A DNA stretch of 64,000 nt from contig NZ_SMAO01000001.1 of NCBI RefSeq assembly GCF_004342175.1, positions 310,001 through 374,000 on the forward strand. The letters run 5' to 3'. The notes under the pieces were generated by a model that saw only the letters and a list, made by a program, of their open reading frames with translations, did not search any database and had not been told where the DNA came from. How positions within the stretch are numbered: position 1 is the first letter of the stretch; each line of letters begins with the position of its first letter. Both the position numbers and the translations under genes were made by a program. Origin of the DNA: Thiobaca trueperi. Its GTDB lineage: Bacteria > Pseudomonadota > Gammaproteobacteria > Chromatiales > Chromatiaceae. Shown here one piece after another: positions 45,580-54,433 of the stretch.

Positions 45580-45877
45580 GACCGGTTCCTCCGTTGTTCG
45601 GACCAGCTTGTTTCGTGCATCGTCGTAATTGGTGGCAGCCAGCAGCTCGGACGGCGCCGCGCGCCTAGGCACTGCGACTGCGGGCAATCTGGCGCAAGGA
45701 ACAAACAATCAAGTCCGCGAGGCCGCGCATCTGAAAGGCGAGCTGCGGGTGGCGGGGCGCAAGCGGGTTTGATTCCAGGCGTCCATCCGGGATGTCTCCC
45801 GGATGGACGGTCTTATACCGATGGTGTTTTCGCTGATTTTTCCGCTTTCAGCAATGCGTTGATCCTTTTTAAGCTCT
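45580..45877. other. Intergenic region with argG relic and hairpin
   Basis: The gap between the divergent-to-nothing start of the sugar dehydrogenase and the fadL-type gene. It holds the argG relic (45716-45773) and a stem GTCCATCCGGGATGTCTCCCGGATGGAC (45781-45808). No gene is seen. The region from 45880 is a repeat element. Confidence 0.5.
45716..45773 (+). pseudogene. Relic of argG 3' end with internal deletion
   Basis: Bases 45716-45745 match argG 44030-44059 (29 of 30). Bases 45743-45773 match the last codons of argG and its stop, 44321-44351 (28 of 31). The two segments are joined at a shared CTG, which removes 261 bases (87 codons, in frame). The relic lies after the sugar dehydrogenase gene, so the dehydrogenase is flanked by argG and by a piece of argG. 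Confidence 0.85.
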
Positions 45878-45962
45878 TAAACCGCGCCAGATCAAACAGC
45901 CGTCGGTACGACCAGGGCCGATCCAAACCAAAAACATCGCCTGCCGCACTGGGCGCGGTTTA
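45878..45962 (+). repeat. CGCGGTTTA element, type B
   Basis: TAAACCGCGCCAGATC...GACCAGGGCCGATCCAAACCAAAAACATCG...GGGCGCGGTTTA, close to the B unit at 9576-9659. The right end contains the TAA stop codon of the minus-strand FadL-type gene (45960-45962). Confidence 0.9.
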
Positions 45963-47258
45963 AAAGACCTTGACGATCTCCAGCCCGATCAGATGTGCGT
46001 CCATCGCGTAATCGCCATTGAGCGCATCGCTGCCATTGAGATCGCTGCCCGAGACATAATGTCTGCTGCTGCGATAATCGCGATCCACACCCTTCACATA
46101 CATGTAGCCGGCCTCCAGCGAATAGCCCTGCCCCAGCGCCTGGGCCACACCGATGCTGAAGAGATGACGGTCGTTATCCGGTACACGGGCGCTGTAGTGA
46201 TCGTCCCCCTGCCCGGTTTCATCATAGGCATAGCCAAAGCGCAGTTGCGTCTCGGGGCGGAGCTGATAGGTCGCACCCAGACGCCAGGCGCTGGCGTCGC
46301 TCCAGTCGTTGGCGTCGGAGAAGATCAGCGCACCGCTGTTCTTTCCCTTGATCTTGAGATCGTTGAACTCGCTCCAGCCGGTTCGCGTCCAGTCGAATTC
46401 AACTGCCAACTGATCGCTGAAGGCGTAACGCGCGCCGATTTGCAGCCGCCACGGCAGATCCACGTCGAGTTCGGCGGACTGCGCGGGTGCCAGCCGCCTG
46501 AGTGCGACCAGGGTCTGACTGAGCGGCAGGTAATCGCCTTCGAGCCCGAGGGTCGCGGTGGAGCGGAAGGCCGCCCCCAGACTCCAGGGTCCATGGCGAT
46601 AGAGCGCACTGAGATTGAAGCCGAGTCCGGTGCCGTCGCCGCTGAGTTCACCGGCGGTCGAGTTGAGCTGGGCGCTCCTGGCCCAGTAAATGTCCAGTCC
46701 GCCGGAGAGACTCAAGTCCTCATTGACGCGATAGGTGGCAGTCGGGCTGACATCCAGAATTTCGAGCTTGCTGGCGGTCGGTTGTCCGCGCGGCACCTTG
46801 GGATTGAGCGGGGGCGGGACCGGCAGGGTCGCGGTGCCGCTGACGGCGGGAAAGGTGCCGTCGCGCCAGCGCGTCTCCAGGCCAAAGGGAGCCGTCACAC
46901 CCAGACCGAGCCGCCACTGCTCATTGAGCCTGAAGGCGCCCTGAATCATGGGGCCGGCCAGCCAGTCCGCACCCTGGCTGTCATGGTCGCCGCTGGCGGT
47001 GGTGACGCTGAAACTGGGGCCGATGAGCACCGTCCCGACCGCCAGACTGGAGGTCTCATGGAAGCCCATTGCCGCCGGGTTATAGGCGAAGGCGCCGGTT
47101 TCATTGGGGTTGGCGACCATGGCGTTGGTGGTGCTCAGACCGGCGACGGACGCTTCGGGCAGCGAGAAGCCGGAAGCGAAGGCCGAATGCTGGACACCAG
47201 ACGCGCCAGCAGCCAGGATGAGGGCAATGGAGCAGAGAGTCTTGTATTGATGCATCAA
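45960..47258 (-). CDS. Outer-membrane long-chain fatty acid/hydrocarbon transporter, FadL/TodX type
   Basis: 432 residues. Signal peptide (about 1-28), then the N-terminal plug typical of FadL: ASGFSLPEASVAGLSTTNAM ... NPAAMGF with the NPA motif. The rest is made of alternating beta-strands with an aromatic C-terminal Phe (EIVKVF), as in 14-stranded barrels. It carries hydrophobic compounds across the outer membrane. Its stop is supplied by a repeat element, so the last residue is defined by it. Confidence 0.88.
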   Translation of the reverse strand: MMHQYKTLCSIALILAAGASGVQHSAFASGFSLPEASVAGLSTTNAMVANPNETGAFAYNPAAMGFHETSSLAVGTVLIGPSFSVTTASGDHDSQGADWLAGPMIQGAFRLNEQWRLGLGVTAPFGLETRWRDGTFPAVSGTATLPVPPPLNPKVPRGQPTASKLEILDVSPTATYRVNEDLSLSGGLDIYWARSAQLNSTAGELSGDGTGLGFNLSALYRHGPWSLGAAFRSTATLGLEGDYLPLSQTLVALRRLAPAQSAELDVDLPWRLQIGARYAFSDQLAVEFDWTRTGWSEFNDLKIKGKNSGALIFSDANDWSDASAWRLGATYQLRPETQLRFGYAYDETGQGDDHYSARVPDNDRHLFSIGVAQALGQGYSLEAGYMYVKGVDRDYRSSRHYVSGSDLNGSDALNGDYAMDAHLIGLEIVKVF

Positions 47259-47376
47259 AGGGTTCCCAAGCAGATTTTAGCCGCGCCAAACTCTATGCGA
47301 AGCATCTGTCTAATTCCATCCCTTCGTTACGATAATTTGACATGTCCGTGATATAAACCGCGCCTGTCATTGAAAT

Positions 47377-47796
47377 ATGGAGTGCAGACCTGTGTTAACC
47401 CGGCCCTCCGGATGTGCAGACGAGCGGCGCCTGACGACCCTGTTTCACGATCTGTCCGCAGCCGACCGCTCGACCCTGCTGGCATTCGCCGATTTCCTGA
47501 CCCAGCGCGCCTCGTCCGCGACTGACGAGGCTGGCGAGGCTGAGGTGCGCGAGCCGCGACCGCTGGCGCGCCCTGCGAACGAAAGTGTGGTCGGCGCGAT
47601 CAAGCGTCTGTCGCAGGCTTACGATATGCTCGACCACGGACAACTGCTCAATGAGACCACGACGCTGATGTCGGCTCATGTGCTGCAGGGCCGCGCCGCC
47701 GCCGAGGTCATCGACGAACTGGAAGCCCTGTTCGACCGTCACTATCAACTGTATCGGGTCGGCTGCGACCCTCAAGACCCATCACTCCCGTCATGA
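47377..47796 (+). CDS. Conserved hypothetical protein upstream of perM-like gene
   Basis: 139 residues, acidic and mostly helical, no signal or membrane segment. It has a short helical N-terminus (LTTLFHDLSAADRSTLLAFADFLTQRA), a basic/Pro linker and a C-terminal helical part (SAHVLQGRAAAEVIDELEALFDRHY). I do not recognise a family. It overlaps the next gene by 4 bases (ATGA), so the two are probably translated together. A lone half of the CGCGGTTTA element (ATAAACCGCGCCTG) lies about 20 bases upstream, at 47353. Confidence 0.6.
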   Translation: MECRPVLTRPSGCADERRLTTLFHDLSAADRSTLLAFADFLTQRASSATDEAGEAEVREPRPLARPANESVVGAIKRLSQAYDMLDHGQLLNETTTLMSAHVLQGRAAAEVIDELEALFDRHYQLYRVGCDPQDPSLPS

Positions 47797-48872
47797 ACCT
47801 CATCACCAACTGGTTTCAGCGCCATTTATCCGATCCGCAGATCGTCTTTCTGGCGCTGTTTCTGCTGATCGTCTTTGCGATCGTGCTGATCCTGGGCAAC
47901 ATGCTTGCGCCCGTGCTGGGCAGTCTGGTCATTGCCTATCTGCTGGAGGGGCCGGTCGCCTATCTGATGCGACGCGGTCTGCCACGCCTGCCCAGTGTCA
48001 TCCTGATCTATGTGCTCTTCATGCTGTTCGTCACCCTGGTGCTGATTGGCGTCATGCCGCTGGTGTCGCGCCAGATCACCGAGCTGGTGCAGCAGTTGCC
48101 GACCATGATCTCGGAGGGGACCAAATTCCTCACTGATCTGCCCGAACATTATCCGGAGCTTGTGACCATGGCCCAGATCGACGCACTGATCGTCGCCCTG
48201 CGCGCCGAGGCCGTCTCCTTCGGTCAACAGGTGCTATCCTGGTCGGTGGCGCGCGTGGTCGGGGTCATCACCGCCCTGGTCTATCTGATCCTGATGCCGC
48301 TACTGGTGTTTTTCTTCATGAAGGACAAGGATCTCTTTCTGGACTGGTTGCGCCGGCTGCTGCCACAGCATCGGGGGATCGCGGGCGATGTCTGGCGGGA
48401 TGTTGATCGCCAGACCTCCAACTATGTGCGGGGCAAGGCGTGGGAGATCATCGTGGTCTGGGTCGCAAGCTATGTGGCCTTCTACGCCTTCGGACTGAAG
48501 TACGCGATGCTGCTGTCGCTGCTGGTCGGGCTGTCGGTCATCATTCCCTATATCGGGGCGGCGGTCGTCACCGTGCCGGTGCTGCTGGTGGCCTGGTTTC
48601 AGTGGGGCTGGGACAACACCTTCATCTGGCTGGCGACGGTCTATTTCATCATCCAGACGCTCGACGGCAACGTGCTGGTGCCACTGCTCTTCTCGGAAGT
48701 GGTCAACCTGCACCCGGTGGCGATCATTGTCGCCATCCTGGTGTTTGGGGGGATCTGGGGCTTTTGGGGGGTCTTCTTCGCGATTCCGCTGGCGACCCTG
48801 GTGCAGGCGATCCTGACCGCCTGGCCGCAGCGGCTGGCTGAAGAGCGTGCGGACGCGCTACACGCCGATTGA
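47793..48872 (+). CDS. AI-2E family transporter, PerM-like permease
   Basis: 359 residues, about eight hydrophobic helices. The conserved middle block (GISVIIPYIGAAV-type, here LSVIIPYIGAAVVTVPV) and the C-terminal NVLVPLLFSEVVNLHPVAIIVAILVFGGIWGFWGVFFAIPLATL are typical of the AI-2E/PerM family (COG0628). Family members export small molecules; the substrate here is not known. It is coupled to the upstream hypothetical gene. Confidence 0.88.
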   Translation: MNLITNWFQRHLSDPQIVFLALFLLIVFAIVLILGNMLAPVLGSLVIAYLLEGPVAYLMRRGLPRLPSVILIYVLFMLFVTLVLIGVMPLVSRQITELVQQLPTMISEGTKFLTDLPEHYPELVTMAQIDALIVALRAEAVSFGQQVLSWSVARVVGVITALVYLILMPLLVFFFMKDKDLFLDWLRRLLPQHRGIAGDVWRDVDRQTSNYVRGKAWEIIVVWVASYVAFYAFGLKYAMLLSLLVGLSVIIPYIGAAVVTVPVLLVAWFQWGWDNTFIWLATVYFIIQTLDGNVLVPLLFSEVVNLHPVAIIVAILVFGGIWGFWGVFFAIPLATLVQAILTAWPQRLAEERADALHAD

Positions 48873-48873
48873 T

Positions 48874-49137
48874 TCAATCGAGTCCGCAGAAACCACCGTT
48901 GCAGCAGGAACCGGCGGACGGACAGGCCGCCGGGGCGCGTCCGCTGCCAAGGCTGTGGCTGGAAATCACGTTCCCGCCGGTCGCCAGTCGATGCACCGGC
49001 GCATCAGCCGGCGTGTCGCCGGCATCGATCCCGGCACGGGCGCAGAGATCGCCCCAGTTGGTCAGGCTCTCGCTCATGCGGTGCGAGACCTCGATCACGC
49101 GGTCATTGGTCTCGCAGCGATAATCGTAAGTGGGCAT
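48874..49137 (-). CDS. FmdB-type zinc-ribbon regulatory protein
   Basis: 87 residues. It begins MPTYDYRCETNDRVIEVSHRMSE, which is the FmdB/CxxC_CXXC_SSSS family opening, and has LTNWGDLC and a TPADAPVHRL block. It ends in a Cys-rich tail (CPSAGSCCNGGFCG). Only one Cys of the usual N-terminal CxxC pair is present. The role of the family is poorly known. It converges on the perM-like gene with 1 base between them. The ATG at 49137 is chosen over 49176 on family length. Confidence 0.78.
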   Translation of the reverse strand: MPTYDYRCETNDRVIEVSHRMSESLTNWGDLCARAGIDAGDTPADAPVHRLATGGNVISSHSLGSGRAPAACPSAGSCCNGGFCGLD

Positions 49138-49380
49138 GGTCGTTTTCCTCCGGTATTTCCACAAATGTCGCGTCACTGGAATTATATCCTGAGAAGGGTC
49201 AATTCTTTGTTCCAGGCTCGCGAGGCGCTACGCATCCTGGTCGATGAGCTGAGGACGCGCAAGCGCCTTCTGCCGAACCATCACCGACCTGACGGAACAC
49301 CTGACAAGAAGGCGCGGGGGCACATTGCGCCGATTCAAGCACTCAGGTCCAAACCGCGCCAGTCCTCCTGCGTTCTCGAT

Positions 49381-49635
49381 TCAACGGCCCTCAGTCGCTT
49401 GCATCTCCTGATATGCGCGGCACCGGCTCTCAATTCGCTCCAGGCGATTTTCCAGGGCGTCCATGCGCTGGGTGATGGTCTCAGGTTCATGCTGAGGGGA
49501 TTCCGCCTCCAGGATGTGGAGTGCAAGCACAGCCCTTTGAATGACGCTGGCAATGGATTCACCAGGAAGGGCGAGCGCGCGAATCTGGGTCAGGGTCTCG
49601 GTCGTCAGATGAATGCCTTGATGCGGGAGTGACAT
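49381..49635 (-). CDS. Small hypothetical protein with coiled-coil C-terminus
   Basis: 84 residues. Residues 1-45 (MSLPHQGIHLTTETLTQIRALALPGESIASVIQRAVLALH) fit the strand-helix-helix pattern of short DNA-binding antitoxin-like proteins. Residues 55-78 (TQRMDALENRLERIESRC) form a coiled coil. No partner toxin is seen nearby. I take the ATG at 49635 after GAGAGACC; the longer frame to 49911 looks non-coding. Confidence 0.5.
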   Translation of the reverse strand: MSLPHQGIHLTTETLTQIRALALPGESIASVIQRAVLALHILEAESPQHEPETITQRMDALENRLERIESRCRAYQEMQATEGR

Positions 49636-50018
49636 AGCGGTCTCTCTGAAATTTCGCAAGGGATTTGGGGTGAGCGAAGAGCGGTATCCTGATTCTGTCG
49701 GCGGCGGCAACAGCATCAAAAATCTTGAGCGACAGCGGACAGACTGCTTCGGGAGCCGGTACAGGGCGACGATGACACGCACTGAAGCGGTCAGGAACTT
49801 GTCCGGCGGGCTCGGGTCACATTGAACGAGCGAACCGGGGTCGTCACTCTCCCCCTGGATGACGACCTCAGATCCCGGCCAGCCGGGAAAGCCTTCCCCC
49901 GACGCCTCCACCCCTGGGTCTCGGGGGTTCTTTATTTTAGCGCCGCCCCATGCGCAGATCGATCAGCGGCGATGAGCGATTGAGCGCGCTTCGCCACCTG
50001 CCCCAGCCGTGTCCTGCG
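49636..50018. other. Intergenic region
   Basis: About 380 bases. I find no believable gene. Near 49909-49940 the plus strand has CCCCTGGGTCTCGGGG followed by TTCTTTATTTT, a stem and T-rich run that could be a terminator, but no plus-strand gene lies upstream of it. On the other strand it would lie between two minus-strand genes. Confidence 0.35.
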
Positions 50019-50369
50019 TCAATTCCACTGAAACAGCACCCACTGCGGCACTGCCGTATTACGCGACGAGCGTTCCTGCGCATCGATGATGCCGTCGCCA
50101 TTGAGATCATAGAGATAATAAGGCGGTCCGATCTGGGGCTGCACCCGCACCATATAAAGCATGCCACGCACCCGGTATTCGTAGATCACGTTGCCGCCGG
50201 ACTCGGTGATGTTGATATCGGGCTCCACCGGCTCGCCGGTCACCGGCGAGGGCTCGACCGTCGGCGCCTGGAGAAACCCGCCGCCCTCGGTGGCCGGTGG
50301 TTCGTCCTGGGCACGCAGGGTTCCGCAGGCGAGCATCAGAATCAGACTGGGTAGGATTCGACTGAGCAC
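50019..50369 (-). CDS. DUF2782 family exported protein
   Basis: 116 residues. A signal peptide (about 1-20, ending LRA) leads the DUF2782 domain with ITESGGNVIYEYRVRGMLYMVRVQPQIGPPYYLYD, then DLNGDGIIDAQ and a final VPQWVLFQWN. Function is not known. The DNGD-type loop (DLNGDGIID) could hold Ca. Confidence 0.82.
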   Translation of the reverse strand: MLSRILPSLILMLACGTLRAQDEPPATEGGGFLQAPTVEPSPVTGEPVEPDINITESGGNVIYEYRVRGMLYMVRVQPQIGPPYYLYDLNGDGIIDAQERSSRNTAVPQWVLFQWN

Positions 50370-50428
50370 AAGGCCATCCTTTAGGTGACGAAAGACAGAT
50401 CAAATGGTATTACGAACGCCGCCGGATT

Positions 50429-50510
50429 GCTCGCTCGCATCGACCAGTCGTCGATTCTGCCAAGGCCGACTCAATCCCCAAACATCACATACCGCACCGG
50501 GCGCGGTTTA
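50429..50510 (+). repeat. CGCGGTTTA element, type B, left end decayed
   Basis: The interior GTCGTCGATTCTGCCAAGGCCGACTCAATCCCCAAACATCACATACCGC and the right end GGGCGCGGTTTA match type B units. The left end has lost the AAACCGCG arm. It stands 12 bases upstream of the rep ATG. Confidence 0.82.
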
Positions 50511-50522
50511 AGGGCAGACAGC

Positions 50523-52535
50523 ATGACCGGACTCAATCCCCGACAACTCGACGCCGTGCGTTACACCGCCGGGCCGCTGCTGGTACTGGCCGGCGCGGGG
50601 TCGGGCAAGACGCGCGTCATCACCCAGAAGATCGCGCATCTGATCGGCCATGTCGGCATCCAGCCCCGTCATATCCGCGCCGTCACCTTCACCAACAAGG
50701 CCGCACGCGAGATGCGCGAGCGGGTCAGCCAGCAGTTCAAAGGGGTCAACACCCGTGGTCTGACCATTTCGACCTTTCATACCCTGGGGCTCGACATCCT
50801 GCGCCGTCATCCCGAGCGCAGCGGACTCAGGGCGGGTTTTTCGCTGCTCGATGCGCAGGATGCCGAATCGCTGATCAAGGAGCATCTGCGCGGTATCCGC
50901 AATGCCAGCGCCTTCAGCCCGCCCGCCGTGCAGCACCGCATCTCGCGCTGGAAGAACGAACTCATCGCCCCGGAACAGGCCATGAGTCAGGCCGAGGACG
51001 AGTTCGAGTCGCAACTGGCCGATCTCTATGCCGGCTACGAGCGCAGTCTGCGCGCCTATAACGCGGTGGACTTCGACGATCTCATCCTGAAACCGGCGCA
51101 TCTGCTTGGCACGCAACCCGATCTGCTGGAAAGCTGGCGGGGCCGCATCCGGTATCTGCTGGTCGATGAATATCAGGACACCAACAGCGCCCAGTATGAG
51201 CTGGTGCGTCATCTCACCGGCCCGCGCGGGGCCTTTACCGTGGTCGGCGACGACGATCAGTCCATCTATGCCTGGCGCGGCGCGCGACCAGAGAATCTGG
51301 CCCGGCTCAAGGCAGACTACCCGACCCTTGAGGTCATCATGCTGGAGCAGAACTATCGCTCCAGCGCGCGCATCCTGGCGCTGGCCAATACACTCATCGC
51401 CAACAATCCGCATGTCTTCGAGAAACGGCTGTGGAGCGATCTCGGCCCCGGCGAGCGACCGCGCGTGCTGACCTGCAAGGACGAGGCGCACGAGGCCGAG
51501 CGCGTCGCCTCAGAGATCCTGCATCTGAAGTTCGCCGAAGACGTGGCGTTCGGCGACATCGCCATCCTCTATCGCGGCAACCATCAGGCACGACCTTTCG
51601 AGCAGGCGCTGCGCGAGCACAACATTCCCTATTTCCTGAGCGGCGGCACCTCCTTCTTCGCCCGCGCCGAGATCAAGGACATCATGGCCTATCTGCGTCT
51701 GCTGGCGAATCCGGCGGACGACGTCGCCTTTCTGCGCATCGTCAATACCCCGCGCCGCGAGATCGGCCCGACCACACTCGAACAGCTCGCCGGCCATGCC
51801 CGCGAGCGCGACATCAGCCTGCTTGCCGCCTGCGCCGAACCGGGCCTGGACGCCGAACTGACCGCGCGTCAGCGCGACCGGCTCGGCGCCTTCGCCCGGC
51901 TGATCGCCGACCACGGCCAGCGCACGGCCAGCGATCCGGTCAGCGCCGTCAGCGCCCTGATCGAGGCCATCGACTACCCCGCCTGGCTGCGCGAGAACGC
52001 CTCCAGTCAGGCGGTGGCGGATCGACGCTACGAGAACGTCACCGATCTCCTGGACTGGATCGGCAGACTGCGCAAAGGCGATTTTCAGGACAAAACGCTC
52101 GCCGACCTGGTCGGCCATCTCACGCTCATGGACGTGCTGGACCGTCAGGACGAGACCGAGGCCGGCGACCACGTCCAGCTCATGACCCTGCACGCCGCCA
52201 AGGGTCTGGAGTTCCCGCAGGTCTTTCTGGTCGGCATGGAAGAAGAACTGCTGCCGCATCGGGTCAGCATCGAGGACGACAGCATCGAGGAAGAGCGCCG
52301 GCTGGCCTACGTCGGCATCACCCGCGCGCGTCAGGCGCTGACCTTCACCCTGACCCGCCGTCGCAAACGCTATGGCGAATGGGTCCGCAGCGAACCGAGC
52401 CGTTTTCTTGGCGAACTCCCCAAGGATCAACTGAACCGGGATGGCGAAGGCGCAGACGCAGACACCCCGGAAAGCCGCAAAGAACGCGCACGGAGTCATC
52501 TGGACCGGATGAAGGACATGCTCCAGAGCGGCTGA
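50523..52535 (+). CDS. rep: ATP-dependent DNA helicase Rep
   Basis: 670 residues, UvrD/Rep superfamily 1A. Walker [13 protein letters not shown] (about residue 22-33), motif Ia [10 protein letters not shown], motif [10 protein letters not shown], motif [16 protein letters not shown], motif IV QNYRSS, motif [12 protein letters not shown], motif [10 protein letters not shown]. Length is close to E. coli Rep (673). Rep is a 3'-5' helicase that clears proteins ahead of forks. The ATG at 50523 directly follows a repeat. Confidence 0.95.
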   Translation: MTGLNPRQLDAVRYTAGPLLVLAGAGSGKTRVITQKIAHLIGHVGIQPRHIRAVTFTNKAAREMRERVSQQFKGVNTRGLTISTFHTLGLDILRRHPERSGLRAGFSLLDAQDAESLIKEHLRGIRNASAFSPPAVQHRISRWKNELIAPEQAMSQAEDEFESQLADLYAGYERSLRAYNAVDFDDLILKPAHLLGTQPDLLESWRGRIRYLLVDEYQDTNSAQYELVRHLTGPRGAFTVVGDDDQSIYAWRGARPENLARLKADYPTLEVIMLEQNYRSSARILALANTLIANNPHVFEKRLWSDLGPGERPRVLTCKDEAHEAERVASEILHLKFAEDVAFGDIAILYRGNHQARPFEQALREHNIPYFLSGGTSFFARAEIKDIMAYLRLLANPADDVAFLRIVNTPRREIGPTTLEQLAGHARERDISLLAACAEPGLDAELTARQRDRLGAFARLIADHGQRTASDPVSAVSALIEAIDYPAWLRENASSQAVADRRYENVTDLLDWIGRLRKGDFQDKTLADLVGHLTLMDVLDRQDETEAGDHVQLMTLHAAKGLEFPQVFLVGMEEELLPHRVSIEDDSIEEERRLAYVGITRARQALTFTLTRRRKRYGEWVRSEPSRFLGELPKDQLNRDGEGADADTPESRKERARSHLDRMKDMLQSG

Positions 52536-52609
52536 TCCGCCGTCTGGCGCAAAAATCGACAAGTCCTTTGACGAATGCGCCACCAGAGGCCATAATCCGC
52601 CCTCTTCAC

Positions 52610-52686
52610 GCGCCCGTAGCTCAGATGGATAGAGTACAGCCCTCCGAAGGCTGGGGTCACAGGTTCGAATCCTGTCGGGCGCGCCA
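52610..52686 (+). tRNA. tRNA-Arg (CCG)
   Basis: A complete cloverleaf: acceptor GCGCCCG paired with CGGGCGC, D arm GCTCAGATGGATAGAGT, anticodon loop CTCCGAA with CCG at positions 34-36, T arm ACAGG-TTCGAAT-CCTGT, and encoded CCA at the end. It reads CGG codons. Confidence 0.97.
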
Positions 52687-52934
52687 AATTCAATGCCTGC
52701 CCCCCATCAAATCGCTCTGCTTTAGAGCGCCCGCTTTGCGCCACGCACCAACCCGGTCGCGCTGCTTCAAGCCCTTCCCAAGTTTCAAGATGGCAATGCG
52801 CTGCTCGGCACCTCTGGTCACCAGCGCGTCTGGCTAACTGTGCCGAACGCGCCGCCCCACTCGTACCAAAGTAAGCGGCTGAGAACTCGCCGGATCCTAG
52901 AGCCGGCTGCTTGAGGGCACAGGCATCACGACGG
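52687..52934. other. Downstream of tRNA-Arg; possible gene relic
   Basis: A 248-base gap. One frame reads [21 protein letters not shown]... for about 45 residues to a stop near 52914, with a coding-like look but no start codon. I do not recognise it. No attachment-site duplicate of the tRNA 3' end is seen in the window. Confidence 0.25.
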
Positions 52935-53375
52935 ATGATCGATCTCAGCGTCTATCTGGGGCTCTTCGCGGCAGCCTTCGCCGCCGCCTCGCTGCTGCCC
53001 GCGCAGTCCGAAGCGCTCCTGGTCGCGCTCCTGCTCGCCAAGGCCCAGCCCGTCTGGATGCTGCTGACGGTCGCCAGCCTCGGCAATGTACTGGGTTCGG
53101 TGCTCAACTGGCTGATCGGTCGCTCGCTGGAGCGCTATCGTGACCGCCGCTGGTTTCCGGTCCACTCCGCCCGGCTGGCACAGGCGCGGCGCGTCTATGC
53201 GCGGGCAGGGTACTGGTCGTTGCTGTTGAGTTGGCTGCCGATCATCGGCGATCCGCTGACCCTGATTGCCGGGGTACTGCGCGAGCCGCTGTGGCGCTTT
53301 GTGCTGCTGGTCACCCTGGCAAAAACCGGACGCTATCTGGCGCTCGCCGCCCTGACGCTGGGGGCGCTGAAGTGA
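52935..53375 (+). CDS. YqaA family membrane protein (DedA-like)
   Basis: 146 residues, about four hydrophobic helices. Features of the YqaA/SNARE-associated family include the F-x-A-A-F-x-x-A-S-L-L-P-x-x-S-E-x-x-L start and a [15 protein letters not shown] segment followed by [25 protein letters not shown]. Related proteins are lipid scramblases or metal/PA transporters; here the function is not known. The ATG at 52935 replaces a weak TTG at 52911. Confidence 0.85.
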   Translation: MIDLSVYLGLFAAAFAAASLLPAQSEALLVALLLAKAQPVWMLLTVASLGNVLGSVLNWLIGRSLERYRDRRWFPVHSARLAQARRVYARAGYWSLLLSWLPIIGDPLTLIAGVLREPLWRFVLLVTLAKTGRYLALAALTLGALK

Positions 53376-53418
53376 GCGACACCAGCCAACTCAGACGGCG
53401 ACCCTTATCGGGCTCGAT

Positions 53419-53847
53419 TCAGGCCCGCGCCACGCGCAGCTCATCATTGACCGCCTCGATCTGCTCGTTGAGCGTCCAGTAATCGTAGAGATAGCCGACC
53501 AGGAACAGGCCACCGGTCAGCATCCAGATCAGGCCTGTGATCCATTTGCCCAGATAGAAGCGATGGACGCCGAACAGTCCCAGAAAGGTCAGCAGAATCC
53601 AGGTCAGGTTGTAGTCCTTGACACCCGGACCAAAGCGTCGATCCGCCCGGCGATTCATCCCCGGAATCAGCAGCAGATCGATCAGCCAGCCGACCAGAAG
53701 CAGGCCCAGGGTCAGGAACCAGAGCGTGCCGGTGACCGGCTTGTCGTAGTAGAACCGATGCGCGCCCATGAACCCGAAGATCCACAGCAGATAACCCATC
53801 AGGATCGAGTGGCTGGACTCATCCTGATCGCGTCGTGGGCCATTCAT
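53419..53847 (-). CDS. TM2 domain-containing membrane protein (two TM2 domains)
   Basis: 142 residues with two tandem TM2 domains. Each has the G-x-x-G-x-H-R-F-Y motif: FGFMGAHRFYYDKPVTGTLW (about 24-44) and LGLFGVHRFYLGKWITGLIW (about 88-108), each followed by a hydrophobic helix and a short D-rich loop. Function is not known. It is convergent with the YqaA gene. Confidence 0.87.
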   Translation of the reverse strand: MNGPRRDQDESSHSILMGYLLWIFGFMGAHRFYYDKPVTGTLWFLTLGLLLVGWLIDLLLIPGMNRRADRRFGPGVKDYNLTWILLTFLGLFGVHRFYLGKWITGLIWMLTGGLFLVGYLYDYWTLNEQIEAVNDELRVARA

Positions 53848-53914
53848 CGCGCGCGCCGGGCGGCATGTCCCGCTCGCGCACCAGGGACGCTGAACGACCC
53901 CTGTTCCCTCACCA

Positions 53915-54220
53915 TCACGCCTTCACCACTTTGAGCGACGCCACTGGTTCCGCTGATTCCTGAGGCGGCGTCTGCTCGCGCTCCATCGGCTTGCCCTTGA
54001 GGATCTGCTCGACCTCACGGGCATTGCGCGCCAGATAGATCGTCAGGTTCTCCAGATCCGTTTCAGGCAGGTTGGGCAAGACCTGATCGGCGCGGAGAAG
54101 CTGCGCCAGACGCTCGGCGTTCTCCAGGATCCGGTCATAGGCATCGGCGGCCTTCTTATCGGCAGTGCGCAAGCGTTCCACTCCCCGGCTGTCTTTCACG
54201 ATATATTCGATCTCGATCAT
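53915..54220 (-). CDS. yebG: YebG family protein (DNA-damage inducible type)
   Basis: 101 residues. The pattern MIEIEYIVKDSRGVERLRTADKKAADAYDRILENAE matches the YebG family, SOS-induced in E. coli. No E. coli-type LexA box (CTGT-N8-ACAG) was found upstream. Upstream is an inverted repeat CCCCGTTCC ... GGAACGGGG at 54229-54262. The ATG at 54220 is chosen over 54310 on family length. Confidence 0.8.
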   Translation of the reverse strand: MIEIEYIVKDSRGVERLRTADKKAADAYDRILENAERLAQLLRADQVLPNLPETDLENLTIYLARNAREVEQILKGKPMEREQTPPQESAEPVASLKVVKA

Positions 54221-54228
54221 GGTGCTGG

Positions 54229-54262
54229 CCCCGTTCCGGGCTTCGGTTGTCTGGAACGGGGA
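54229..54262. promoter_or_regulatory. Inverted repeat upstream of yebG
   Basis: CCCCGTTCC and GGAACGGGG separated by about 15 bases. It lies 10-40 bases upstream of the yebG ATG, where a repressor site or leader stem would lie. It is not a known LexA site of gammaproteobacteria. Low certainty. Confidence 0.35.
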
Positions 54263-54331
54263 GTATAGCCATCTTACGGCTGCCCGCGACTCATCCATCA
54301 CACTCTCCAATCCGACTCACACGAGGAATCC

Positions 54332-54433
54332 ATGTCCATCCTGCTGCACATCGATTCCGGTGTTCAGGGCCAGGGTCACGGGGGCGACGCCCTGACCCAG
54401 GCCAGGCCATGCGCTGGACCCGGATCAACATGA
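54332..54433 (+). pseudogene. N-terminal fragment of an FMN-dependent NADH-azoreductase
   Basis: A 33-codon ORF with a good ribosome site (CACGAGGAATCC). It reads MSILLHIDSGVQGQGHGGDALTQ, which resembles the opening of the azoreductase/flavodoxin-like family (LLHIDSSPRG-type), then turns into unrelated residues and stops. The stop overlaps the rarA ATG as ATGA. It could be a relic now used as a leader that couples translation of rarA. Confidence 0.4.

Noticed and set aside
48847-49632. 261-codon plus-strand frame across the fmdB-like gene and the small coiled-coil gene
   Set aside because: It is antisense to two better-supported genes and has no motif.
51431-52837. 468-codon plus-strand frame overlapping rep and the tRNA
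   Set aside because: Arg/Pro-rich translation typical of an off-frame reading, and it crosses a tRNA gene.
52610-52934. tRNA-Arg as an integration site for an island
   Set aside because: No integrase gene and no duplicate of the tRNA 3' end were found downstream; nearby genes look like core genes.
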